Positions 38,948 through 46,090 of a stretch of 48,032 nucleotides of DNA are shown one piece after another; position 1 is the first letter of the stretch, and every line of letters begins with the position of its first letter. Location: positions 1-48,032 of the IMG/VR virus record IMGVR_UViG_3300014325_000006, one strand, 5' to 3'. Source of the stretch: a virus. The position numbers and the translations under genes are program-made. Below the pieces are notes generated by a model. That model was not told the DNA's origin. It saw only the letters and a program-made list of their open reading frames with translations, and searched no databases.

Positions 38948-39744
38948 CCGTCTCCGAGCAGAACGCGCCCTTCACCGAGGCGTACGGCCTTCCCTCGACC
39001 GACTTCAAGTCGAAGGGGAACACCGCGCTCGCGGTCAAGAGGGCGCTCGCGCACCTTGGCTTCTTGGAGTGGGAGCCGGACAAGTGGGACAAACAGTGGA
39101 ACGAGAAGCTCAACACCGCGAGCGCCGAGTGGAAGCGCAAGCGTGGCCTGATCCCCCAGGGGTCGGACGATGGCTCCTGGGGGAAGAAGGCGCACGACAC
39201 GATGCGCGGGACGAACTTCGGCAAGGAGAAGAAGCCCGCCTTCGACGGTGAGTCGCAGCGCCTCCTCCAGGAGGAGAAGAAGGCGTCCCAACCGGCGACC
39301 TCCAAGGAGGATGCCGTCCGCAAGAAGATCACCGAGTTCTGCGAGCAGGCCATCGCGGAGCCGGACTGGTACTACTCGCAGAACCGTGCCGTCGATGTGA
39401 GCGTGAACCCGAACGGGCCGACGACCTCGGACTGCTCAGGTTCGACCATCCAGGCCTTCCACTACGCGAAGCGCGAGACGGGGCTGAACGTGCAGGACCC
39501 CGCGCAGCAGGGCTGGTCGGGGTACGGGAACACGAACTACTACGAGGACGACTGGCCCACGGTCGGCGCTCCCTACAAGGTGGGCGACCTCGCGCACTAC
39601 GACGGGCATGTGTGCTGCTGCTACCAGCCCGGTGACGCGAACACGTCCAAGTGGTTCTCGTTCGGGAGCGAACCTCCGTCGTCGCGCTCGCTGCACTACC
39701 GCACCGACTTCCGCAAGGTCGTGCGCCCGAGGCTGCTGGCATGA
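38944..39744 (+). CDS. Endolysin, NlpC/P60- or CHAP-like
   Basis: 266 residues from GTG. Residues 28-95 look like a peptidoglycan-binding-type helical domain (NTALAVKRALAHLGFLEWEP). Residues 125-266 are the catalytic domain: C164 in TTSDCSGSTIQAF, then H222 in VGDLAHYDGHVCCCYQPG. The Cys-His pair fits NlpC/P60 peptidases, which cut wall peptides. The hydrophobic genes that follow could include the holin. Confidence 0.8.
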   Translation: MTVSEQNAPFTEAYGLPSTDFKSKGNTALAVKRALAHLGFLEWEPDKWDKQWNEKLNTASAEWKRKRGLIPQGSDDGSWGKKAHDTMRGTNFGKEKKPAFDGESQRLLQEEKKASQPATSKEDAVRKKITEFCEQAIAEPDWYYSQNRAVDVSVNPNGPTTSDCSGSTIQAFHYAKRETGLNVQDPAQQGWSGYGNTNYYEDDWPTVGAPYKVGDLAHYDGHVCCCYQPGDANTSKWFSFGSEPPSSRSLHYRTDFRKVVRPRLLA

Positions 39745-39881
39745 ACGCGCTCGACCGGGCGATCTACCGCTTCCTCATCTGGGCGATCCCGCGCCGCTGG
39801 CACCAGTCGTTCCCCCACTGGCTGAAGGTGCTGCTCAACCGCTGGATGAAGCATCGGGGCGACCCCGGCGACCTCCGGTAG
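39741..39881 (+). CDS. 46-residue amphipathic peptide
   Basis: ATG overlaps the endolysin TGA (ATGA). MNALDRAIYRFLIWAIPRRW, then HQSFPHWLKVLLNRWMKHRG is Trp-rich, basic and amphipathic. It could attach to membranes and help lysis. Confidence 0.6.
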   Translation: MNALDRAIYRFLIWAIPRRWHQSFPHWLKVLLNRWMKHRGDPGDLR

Positions 39882-39899
39882 GCCAGCGACGATGACGGG

Positions 39900-40121
39900 A
39901 TGCTCGCCGTCAGCACCGTCGAACTCTCGCTGGGCGGCCTCACGCTCGTCCTCGCCCTCATCATCGCCGCCGTCTTCCTCGCCCGTCACGACCGGATTAC
40001 GCGGGTGAAGTTCGGCATCTTCCTGGAGCGAGAGCGGTATCGAGACGACGAGCCGCCTCCATCCGAGGGCGATACGAAGATCATGGGACCCTGGCCGGGG
40101 CAGAAGAAGGAGGAGGAGTAA
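39900..40121 (+). CDS. Single-helix membrane protein, holin-like
   Basis: 73 residues. A hydrophobic helix spans residues 8-28 (ELSLGGLTLVLALIIAAVFL), followed by a basic and acidic tail. One helix plus charged C-terminus next to an endolysin fits a class III holin or a spanin-like helper. A GACGAT box lies six bases upstream. Confidence 0.62.
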   Translation: MLAVSTVELSLGGLTLVLALIIAAVFLARHDRITRVKFGIFLERERYRDDEPPPSEGDTKIMGPWPGQKKEEE

Positions 40122-40207
40122 TGCTCACGTTCAACGACATCTGCCTAGCGATCATCGCGGTGGCGCTCGTCCTGATCTTCCTGTTCGGCGTCAACGTCGC
40201 TGGCTGA
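40121..40207 (+). CDS. 28-residue membrane peptide
   Basis: ATG overlaps the previous TAA (TAATG), and AGGAGGAG supplies the ribosome site. MLTFNDICLAIIAVALVLIF is followed by LFGVNVAG. One helix only. Lysis helper is possible. Confidence 0.58.
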   Translation: MLTFNDICLAIIAVALVLIFLFGVNVAG

Positions 40208-40338
40208 TGCCCGGAAAGCAGGTCAAGAACTGGAAGGTGTACGAGGCGCTGCGCCGCGAGGGCCACTCCAAGGAGTCGGCGGCTCGCATCGCCAACGCTC
40301 AGGCGGCGAAGAAGAAGCGTCCGAAGAAGAAGAAGTAG
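40207..40338 (+). CDS. 43-residue Lys-rich protein (DUF7218-like)
   Basis: ATG overlaps the previous TGA. MPGKQVKNWKVYEALRREGH, then SKESAARIANAQAAKKKRP and a Lys-rich tail. The YEALRREGHSKESAARIAN core is a common small actinobacterial and phage family, probably nucleic-acid binding. Confidence 0.7.
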   Translation: MPGKQVKNWKVYEALRREGHSKESAARIANAQAAKKKRPKKKK

Positions 40339-40340
40339 CC

Positions 40341-40430
40341 CTAGGACCAGAAGCCGCGTGAGAGGTATCCCAGGAGGTACGCGAGTCCGATGATCGGAAG
40401 CGCGTACCTCCACGGGACACGGTGCTGCAT
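40341..40430 (-). CDS. 29-residue membrane peptide, leftward
   Basis: ATG overlaps the stop of the 41003 gene (TAGATG). MQHRVPWRYALPIIGLAYLL, then GYLSRGFWS has one helix. It converges with the 40207 gene with two bases between stops. Very short, so tentative. Confidence 0.4.
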   Translation of the reverse strand: MQHRVPWRYALPIIGLAYLLGYLSRGFWS

Positions 40431-41003
40431 CTACTTGACGGTGATCGTCCCCGAATCGACCAGGGAACCGTCGAGTGCGCGGACCTCGACGTAGCTCTCT
40501 CCCTTGAACCCCTTGGGGTAGGAGAGGAGCGCGAGGCCGTCGTTCGGCTGGACGGCCGTGTTCGACCAGTCGCCGTCCTGCCCCTGCGCGAACACCTGAA
40601 CGGCGATCTCCTTGCCGCCCATCGGCTCGACATGCTCCGGGAGGTTCCCGAACAGGAAGTCCTTGAGCTTCTGAGCCGCCTCGCCCGGAAGCGAGTTGTC
40701 GATGTACGGCGGCAGGTAGATCGGATGGGACGGCCCCGGCTGCTCGCCAGGAAGCCCCTGATCCGGGCGGGGCTGGTCGCCGGGGAGTTCGTGATCGGGC
40801 CTCGGCTGATCGCCCGGAAGTTCGTGGTCTGGGCGAGGCTGATCCGTAGGTGGAGCGTTGTCCACATACGGAGGCAGGAAGATCGGATGCGTCGGGAAGC
40901 CGTCCGGCTGGTCCGGTGGCTTCTCCTCCGGTGGCCCACTCTCGACCATCGGGTCCCAACTGATCTCGACCCCCTCGCGCTGGCTATTGACCTCTACGGC
41001 CAT
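40431..41003 (-). CDS. Pro-rich repeat protein with C-terminal beta domain
   Basis: 190 residues from ATG 41003. Two copies of HPI(F/Y)LPPY(V/I)DN flank three tandem 11-residue repeats of the DQPRPDHELPG type. The C-terminal 75 residues form a beta domain (ALLSYPKGFKGESYVEV). HPIxLPP repeats occur in many actinophage small proteins. The extended repeats suggest a spacer on the particle or cell surface. Isolated leftward gene with its own start-associated sequence. Confidence 0.68.
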   Translation of the reverse strand: MAVEVNSQREGVEISWDPMVESGPPEEKPPDQPDGFPTHPIFLPPYVDNAPPTDQPRPDHELPGDQPRPDHELPGDQPRPDQGLPGEQPGPSHPIYLPPYIDNSLPGEAAQKLKDFLFGNLPEHVEPMGGKEIAVQVFAQGQDGDWSNTAVQPNDGLALLSYPKGFKGESYVEVRALDGSLVDSGTITVK

Positions 41004-41020
41004 GCCGCTCCTTTCTGTCG
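40997..41020 (-). promoter_or_regulatory. Start-associated sequence plus start-codon hairpin, 41003 gene
   Basis: Read leftward: CGACAGAAAGGAG, then stem CGGC / GCCG with the ATG itself as the 3-base loop. It is the only start hairpin outside the main block. Confidence 0.6.
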
Positions 41021-41101
41021 ATTGCTCACGGAGACTACAACGCCCGCCCGTCGTGCGACGATTCACCCAGCGAGGGGGAAGTCGAACCAAGGAGCTAAGG
41101 C

Positions 41102-41815
41102 ATGTCGAAGAGGGACAGTTGCCGCCACTGTGGGGCAACCGAAGACCTCGTATGCGGGGACAGCGGGTGCGTGTGCAGGAACGGGATCGAGTGCCGCCGC
41201 CGCGAGACGCAGGACGCGGAGCGCGGGTACGGCAGGGCGATCCTGGTCGCGGTCGTCGCCTGCGTGATCTTCGCCGCAGGGCTAGGAGTCGCGCTCGCGG
41301 CTAAGCCACCTGAGCCACCCGGCAAGAACCCATGCGAACACGGCAACGCGCAGAAGCCATGCCGTGAAGACCCACAGCCGAACCACGGGGCTGACTGCAA
41401 GCCGCACGGCAAGGGTGGGGAGAACGAGGATCACTGTAAGCAGACGACCGAGACGACTACGACGACTCAGACGACCACCACGGGAACCACTACGACGACG
41501 GGGACGACCACCACGACGACGACATCTCCTCCGACGACAACGACAACGACTCAGCCTCCGACGACAACTCAGACGACGACGACATCACCGCCGCCGCCGC
41601 CTCCTCCAACGACGACAACGACCACGACAACAACTCAGCCACCTTCCACGACTGAGACGACTCAGACCACTCCATCCGTACCACCGCCCACGCAGAAGCC
41701 ACCGACCAAGCCTAAGCCCAAGCCGAAGCCGACGCCGCGCTCGCACAAGCCACCGCCTGTCTGTCCGCCCGGCGGTGTGACGACCGAGCGGTGCGGGGTA
41801 CAAGGGAGCGGATGA
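41102..41815 (+). CDS. Membrane-anchored Thr-rich (mucin-like) protein
   Basis: 237 residues from ATG. Residues 7-31 hold a zinc-knuckle-like Cys set (CRHCG, CGDSGCVCRNGIEC). A membrane helix (AILVAVVACVIFAAGLGVAL) follows at about 45-65. Residues 110-190 are almost pure Thr with Pro and Gln. A Lys/Pro-rich stretch and a last CPPGG...RCG segment close the chain. The Thr-rich stalk would be exposed and is a potential glycosylation target. It may alter the cell surface or anchor a receptor block. Confidence 0.68.
   Translation: MSKRDSCRHCGATEDLVCGDSGCVCRNGIECRRRETQDAERGYGRAILVAVVACVIFAAGLGVALAAKPPEPPGKNPCEHGNAQKPCREDPQPNHGADCKPHGKGGENEDHCKQTTETTTTTQTTTTGTTTTTGTTTTTTTSPPTTTTTTQPPTTTQTTTTSPPPPPPPTTTTTTTTTQPPSTTETTQTTPSVPPPTQKPPTKPKPKPKPTPRSHKPPPVCPPGGVTTERCGVQGSG
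41450..41680 (+). repeat. ACN-rich low-complexity tract
   Basis: Degenerate ACG/ACA/ACC triplets encode the Thr-rich stalk. Slippage could vary its length between isolates. Confidence 0.75.
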
Positions 41816-41931
41816 TGCGAAGGTTCTACATCTGGCTCAACTGGAAGATCGGACGCCATGTCCTCGCTGCGGACTGCTGGTGCAACCCGCGAGTGGAACT
41901 TGTATTCCGTCCGACAGACGAGCCAAGCTAA
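41812..41931 (+). CDS. Small CWCNPRVE-type protein
   Basis: 39 residues from ATG 41812 (ATGA overlap with the previous stop; ATG 41815 is also in frame). RRFYIWLNWKIGRHVLAADC, then WCNPRVELVFRPTDEPS. The DCWCNPRVE ending is a recognisable short actinophage pattern. Role unknown. Confidence 0.65.
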   Translation: MMRRFYIWLNWKIGRHVLAADCWCNPRVELVFRPTDEPS

Positions 41932-41936
41932 TCCGC

Positions 41937-42335
41937 ATGGCTAAGTCACTGATCGAGCGGCTGCCGGTAGGGATGCAGTCCCGCATCATGCGGCGGCTTT
42001 CTCGTAACGCAAGAGGGCCGGGAGGGATCGTCACTCCGAAGGCATACGGAGGCGGGTCTGTCGGCCGCAGCGCAGGCACCTGGATGTCGCAGGCGGGTCT
42101 GCGTGGCGTCGTTCCTATCGAGGTCAGGCCGGGGTCGCTCACCGCCGACATCGCGGTGTGGCCGCAGAACCCGACTGCGGGCATCACGCTGGACTACGGA
42201 TCGGGGGCAACTCCCGCCACGGGGGTCCATACGACCAACGCCTTCGTGACGGTGGCCTATGGGACTCCGGGGCTGAAGGTCGTGGCGATCACCGCCCCAC
42301 CCGACCTGAAGGGCGAAGTGGAGTTCACGGTCTGA
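41937..42335 (+). CDS. Small beta-rich protein, decoration candidate
   Basis: 132 residues from ATG 41937. The basic N-terminus (MQSRIMRRLSRNARGPGG) is followed by an Ig-like beta region (SLTADIAVWPQNPTAGITLD, TVAYGTPGLKVVAITAPPDL). Possibly a virion decoration or adhesin piece. Confidence 0.6.
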   Translation: MAKSLIERLPVGMQSRIMRRLSRNARGPGGIVTPKAYGGGSVGRSAGTWMSQAGLRGVVPIEVRPGSLTADIAVWPQNPTAGITLDYGSGATPATGVHTTNAFVTVAYGTPGLKVVAITAPPDLKGEVEFTV

Positions 42336-42547
42336 TGCTCTGCGAATCGAACACTCCACTCACCCAGATCACCGGAGGCTGCAAGTCGCAGGGGCGCTGG
42401 GTTGGACCGGACGGGCGGGTTCGCTGCTCGCTCCATCATGTTCAGGAGTTCGGGCACTCGGAGCGGCTCGTCCGGGTCAAGGACTATCAACCACCGAACG
42501 GCGCACCCGCGCCCGTCGAGGTCGAGGAAGGGAGTAGAAGTGGCTGA
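42335..42547 (+). CDS. Small Cys/His protein
   Basis: 70 residues, ATG overlapping TGA (TGATG). CESNTPLTQITGGCKSQGRW, then CSLHHVQEFGH suggest a CCCH metal site. Function unknown. Confidence 0.6.
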   Translation: MLCESNTPLTQITGGCKSQGRWVGPDGRVRCSLHHVQEFGHSERLVRVKDYQPPNGAPAPVEVEEGSRSG

Positions 42548-42956
42548 AGCAAAGGAACTGGAAGTTCCGGGATCGGTCGAGCTGGCTGACGACGAGCGCG
42601 ACAAGCTGGAGGCGCTCAAGGAGGTCGTGATCGGCGATCACGTCAAGCAGGAGATTCTCGTCCAGGCTGGCGACTCGGAGGCCATCGCCCGCCGACTCGG
42701 ACAGCGGACGCAGGCGAGCCTGACGTACCCGGCCGAGGAGGAGGACGCGAAGAACATCGCTGGCGACAGCGGCGAACTCTTCGACATCGAGGAGGAACTC
42801 GCCAAGGAGCGCGAGGAAGGGGAGAAGGCGCGAATCGCCGAGATCGAGGCCGAGGCCGAGGCGTCAGCGAAGGCGAACAAGGAGGCTGCCGCCAAGCGCA
42901 AGTCCGCGACCCAGCAGGTCATGGACGAGCATGAGAAGGCCCAAGGAAGGAAGTAA
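42540..42956 (+). CDS. Acidic coiled-coil protein
   Basis: 138 residues from GTG 42540, with GGAAGGGAG upstream. Residues 20-138 are charged helix (IEEELAKEREEGEKARIAEI, AEAEASAKANKEAAAKRKSA). It may be a scaffold-like or regulatory helix protein. No enzyme motif. Confidence 0.62.
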   Translation: MAEAKELEVPGSVELADDERDKLEALKEVVIGDHVKQEILVQAGDSEAIARRLGQRTQASLTYPAEEEDAKNIAGDSGELFDIEEELAKEREEGEKARIAEIEAEAEASAKANKEAAAKRKSATQQVMDEHEKAQGRK

Positions 42957-43156
42957 TGCCCTGTGCTGCACCCGTTCGGGGGAAGACCGACACGGTGCTT
43001 CCGTGGAACCCGGCGACGGACAACGATCCTTGCGGGAAGGGGATTGTCTCGACCGTCAACGGTGTGGACGTGTCAGCACAAAGCCTCTGCCTTCCCCACT
43101 GGGCGGCCAAGAACGGCGCACTCGCCCTGAAGGGAGTCATCACGTTCGCACCGTAG
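42956..43156 (+). CDS. Small Cys-containing protein
   Basis: 66 residues, ATG overlapping TAA (TAATG). MPCAAPVRGKTDTVLPWNP, then CGKGIVSTVNGVDVSAQSLC and LPHWAAKNG. Pairs of Cys could form a metal site. Unknown role. Confidence 0.62.
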   Translation: MPCAAPVRGKTDTVLPWNPATDNDPCGKGIVSTVNGVDVSAQSLCLPHWAAKNGALALKGVITFAP

Positions 43157-43177
43157 AGAGGAGGGGGTCGGGGAGAC

Positions 43178-43639
43178 ATGCACCGCGCAAACCGACCCTC
43201 TCCTCAGCTCGCCTTCCCCTCCATGCGGCGGGAGGCCGAGAAGACCGAGCGCCTCTTCTCCATCGACATCGAGCAGTCGTTCCGCGACTGGATGACGCAG
43301 CTCGGTGGCAACCCCGACGTGATGGCTCACGCCGAGCCGGTCGTCCCGGACTTCGACCGCCAGCTCGACCTGACGAGCCGTGAGCGTGAGTGCCTGACCC
43401 TCATGGCCTGCGGCTACAACAAGCGACAGGTGGGCGAGTTCCTGCACATCGGGATGGAGACGGTCAAGCAGTACACGAAGCGGTGCAACCACAAGCTCGG
43501 GGCGAAGAACTACGGGCAGGCGGTGATGATCGCTGCCCTCGTCGGCGAGCTAGACCTCGACCTCCTGCGCGAGCATCTGTTCAGGGCGTGGGAGTCAGGC
43601 AGCCCAGCGACAGCTCCAGGGACTCCAATCGCGGCCTGA
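43178..43639 (+). CDS. LuxR-type HTH regulator
   Basis: 153 residues from ATG, with GAGGAGG upstream. Residues 65-120 contain the GerE/LuxR helix-turn-helix: LTSRERECLTLMACGYNKRQ, VGEFLHIGMETVKQYTKRCN, HKLGAKN. The N-terminal half has no sensor domain. It lies just ahead of the terminase and structural operon, so it may activate late transcription. A small-terminase role is a less likely alternative. The last 45 bases overlap a convergent gene. Confidence 0.75.
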   Translation: MHRANRPSPQLAFPSMRREAEKTERLFSIDIEQSFRDWMTQLGGNPDVMAHAEPVVPDFDRQLDLTSRERECLTLMACGYNKRQVGEFLHIGMETVKQYTKRCNHKLGAKNYGQAVMIAALVGELDLDLLREHLFRAWESGSPATAPGTPIAA

Positions 43640-43939
43640 CGCGACGAAGTAGCGATGAGCTGCTCTGGCCTGCGCCCATGCCCCCGAGCCGTGGCCGTAC
43701 TTCGCACGCTCCGACGAACCCATCTGGAAGATGCCGAGGTACTGGCCGTTCTGTGCCCAGACGTACCACTTGCTCTCGCACCAGGAGACACGGAGTGCCT
43801 CCTGGCAATACTCGCGGAACGTCTTGCAGATCGCCACTTTCGCTCGCGCTTGCTGCTGGGCGATTCGACCGTCTGGTGATGCAGTTGCCGGTGCTGCAAA
43901 CAGCGTGAACGCCAGTAGGATTCCGACGATCAGGCGCAT
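43595..43939 (-). CDS. Secreted transglycosylase-like protein
   Basis: 114 residues from ATG 43939, with AGGAGGG 9 bases upstream. A signal peptide (MRLIVGILLAFTLFAAPATA) covers residues 1-20. Residues 45-110 match the small transglycosylase-like fold of Actinobacteria: LRVSWCESKWYV with E55 as likely acid, NGQYLGIFQMG, SSERAKYGHG, and WSPWSC. It converges on and overlaps the LuxR-type gene by 45 bases. It may cut peptidoglycan during infection or exclude other phages. Confidence 0.78.
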   Translation of the reverse strand: MRLIVGILLAFTLFAAPATASPDGRIAQQQARAKVAICKTFREYCQEALRVSWCESKWYVWAQNGQYLGIFQMGSSERAKYGHGSGAWAQARAAHRYFVASGRDWSPWSCRWAA

Positions 43940-44062
43940 GGGACTGCCCTCCTATGCGGATCAGAGCGTCGGGGCGAGTCAGAGGCATCTTGCCGTTGCG
44001 TGCGGGTGCCAAAGGCAGCCCCGGCGCTTCGTTGGGATGTAGGTCGCGTAGCCTACTACCTG

Positions 44063-45673
44063 ATGACGACGCTTGACCTCGATCCCGCAGTCGCCGACGC
44101 GATTCGGGACAGGCTGAGCAGGCTGGAGGCCGAGGTTGCCGAGGCTCAAGCGCACCCGGCGAGCTGGCTGCGTCATACCCAGGCCGTCGATCCGAAGACC
44201 GGCGAGGTCTTCAACTTCACCTTCGCGGACGGCTGGGAGTGGCAGCGCGACGAGCTGGACTCGTACATGCGCGATCAGGTCATCCTGCGTCTGAAGGCCC
44301 GCCAGCTCGGCGTCTCCTGGCTAGGGATCGGGTACTGCGCCTGGAAGTGCCTCGCGCAACCGGGCACGCGGGCGCTTGCCGTCTCGATCAACGAGACGGA
44401 GGCGATCAAGCTCATCGGCCGCGCCTGGGACCTGTGGGAGAACTCTCCCGAGCATCTGCGCTTCGGGGCGAAGGTCATCAAGCCCGAGCGCGGACGACCC
44501 TCCTCGCAGATTCAGTGGGAGTTCCCGGACGGCCGCATCTCCTCGCTCATCGCCATGCCCTCGACTCCGCGAGCGGGCCACGGCGAGACGGCGGGCGTCG
44601 TCCTGCTCGATGAGTTTGGCCGCCATCAGTGGGCCGACGAGACGTACAAGGCGTTCATCCCGGTCATGGCCGACTCGACCGAGACGCAGCTCTTGATCGT
44701 CTCCACCGCGAACGGCTACGGCAACCTCTTCTATGAGCTGTGGACGGGAGCGGCCGACCGCGACATCTCGGCGATCTTCCTCGGGGCCGACAAGCACCCT
44801 GGCCGCGACGACGCCTGGTTCGCCCGGATGCGGAAGCGGCTCAAGCCCTCCGACATGTCCGAGCAGTACCCGCTCAACGCGGCCGAGGCGTTCATGGGGA
44901 CGGCGGGCTGCTGGTTCGACGTGGAGGCGCTCGGCCGCTATGCCGAGAAGTTCCGCGAGGCTCTCTTCCGGGGGCGCTTCATGGCCGACGAGTCAGGGGC
45001 GAAGGCGGTCTTCCACCAGTCCCGCGACGGCTGGGTGTGGGTGTACGACAAGCCCGAGAAGGAACACGACTACGCGATCTACGCCGACACCGCGACGGGG
45101 CGCGGCCTCGACTTCACGGCTGCCTACGTCATCGACCTGTCGAACATGAACATCGCCGCCGAGCTGCACGGCAAGATCGACTCCGACCTCGCCGCCGAGC
45201 AGCTCCACTTCCTCGGTCGCTGGTACGGCACAGCGCGGCTCGCGGTCGAGATGGGCGGCGGCTACGGCGAGGCCATCATCATCCCGTTGCGCGACGGCAA
45301 GCAGGGACGCCGCCCGTACCCGAAGCTCTACCGCCACGTCCAGGACGACCGGCCCGACTTCAAGCAGAACATCACCTACGGCTTCCCGATCACGTCGAAG
45401 ACGAGGCCGCTCATCATCTCCCAGTTGGAGGTCGCCATCCGCGAGGAGTCGCTGCCGCACATCCCGCTCCAGGCGATCATGGAGTGCAAGACCTTCGTGC
45501 GGCGGGATACGCTCCCCTCGCCGAGGGCAGCAGACGGAACGAACGACGACCGCGTGATGGCGCTCTGCGGGGCGCTTGAGATGTACCGCAGGTACGGGAG
45601 CCATCCGCGTGATGTGCGAACCTCCCGGAGACGCGCAGGACGCTCGTACACGCCCGATTACGCTTGGAGCTAG
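44063..45673 (+). CDS. Terminase large subunit (TerL)
   Basis: 536 residues from ATG 44063. GTG 44000 is in frame upstream but adds an unconserved basic leader. The ATPase carries a Walker A variant at 78-87 (KARQLGVSW) and a Walker B at 179-184 (VVLLDE). The nuclease half includes YADTATGRGLDFTAAYVIDL near 350 and later acidic residues. It packages DNA through the portal, which lies two genes downstream. Confidence 0.92.
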   Translation: MTTLDLDPAVADAIRDRLSRLEAEVAEAQAHPASWLRHTQAVDPKTGEVFNFTFADGWEWQRDELDSYMRDQVILRLKARQLGVSWLGIGYCAWKCLAQPGTRALAVSINETEAIKLIGRAWDLWENSPEHLRFGAKVIKPERGRPSSQIQWEFPDGRISSLIAMPSTPRAGHGETAGVVLLDEFGRHQWADETYKAFIPVMADSTETQLLIVSTANGYGNLFYELWTGAADRDISAIFLGADKHPGRDDAWFARMRKRLKPSDMSEQYPLNAAEAFMGTAGCWFDVEALGRYAEKFREALFRGRFMADESGAKAVFHQSRDGWVWVYDKPEKEHDYAIYADTATGRGLDFTAAYVIDLSNMNIAAELHGKIDSDLAAEQLHFLGRWYGTARLAVEMGGGYGEAIIIPLRDGKQGRRPYPKLYRHVQDDRPDFKQNITYGFPITSKTRPLIISQLEVAIREESLPHIPLQAIMECKTFVRRDTLPSPRAADGTNDDRVMALCGALEMYRRYGSHPRDVRTSRRRAGRSYTPDYAWS

Positions 45674-45682
45674 GAGGACGAG

Positions 45683-46090
45683 ATGTCGATGATGATGCCC
45701 CCCGATCCAGGGGCGGCCCCGAACCTCCCGGTGCAGCCAGGTGGAGGCGGGATGCCGCCGCCGATGGATGCGCTCAACCAGGGACCCCTCCCGGCCGACC
45801 AGGGGATCGGTGGCCTGCTCGCCGCGCTCCAGGGCGGCGGTGGCCCTCCCGGTCCGGGTGGTCCGCCTGACGCTGGCGGCCCCGACGCGCTCGGCCCCGG
45901 CGACGAGGACACGGGCGCGATGGATGCGGTCGGCCATATCCAGCAGGCGATGAAGCACCTGATGATGGCGATGGCGAAAGAGACGGACGAGGACAGAGGA
46001 CTCGGCATCACGAAGGGCATGGGTGCCCTCCAGGGAATCCTCGCGGGCGAGCAGAAGAAGAACGCCCAACTGAGCGCCATCGGTGGCTGA
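45683..46090 (+). CDS. Gly/Pro-rich protein between terminase and portal
   Basis: 135 residues, with AGGAGG before the start. Residues 1-75 are Pro/Gly-rich. Residues 80-135 form a Met-rich helix (GHIQQAMKHLMMAMAKETDE). It overlaps the portal start by eight bases. Podovirus packaging operons often carry such small linker proteins. Function unknown. Confidence 0.62.
   Translation: MSMMMPPDPGAAPNLPVQPGGGGMPPPMDALNQGPLPADQGIGGLLAALQGGGGPPGPGGPPDAGGPDALGPGDEDTGAMDAVGHIQQAMKHLMMAMAKETDEDRGLGITKGMGALQGILAGEQKKNAQLSAIGG

Noticed and set aside
41450-41680. CRISPR-like repeat array
   Set aside because: The repetition is ACN triplets encoding Thr, without separate spacers or constant repeat length.
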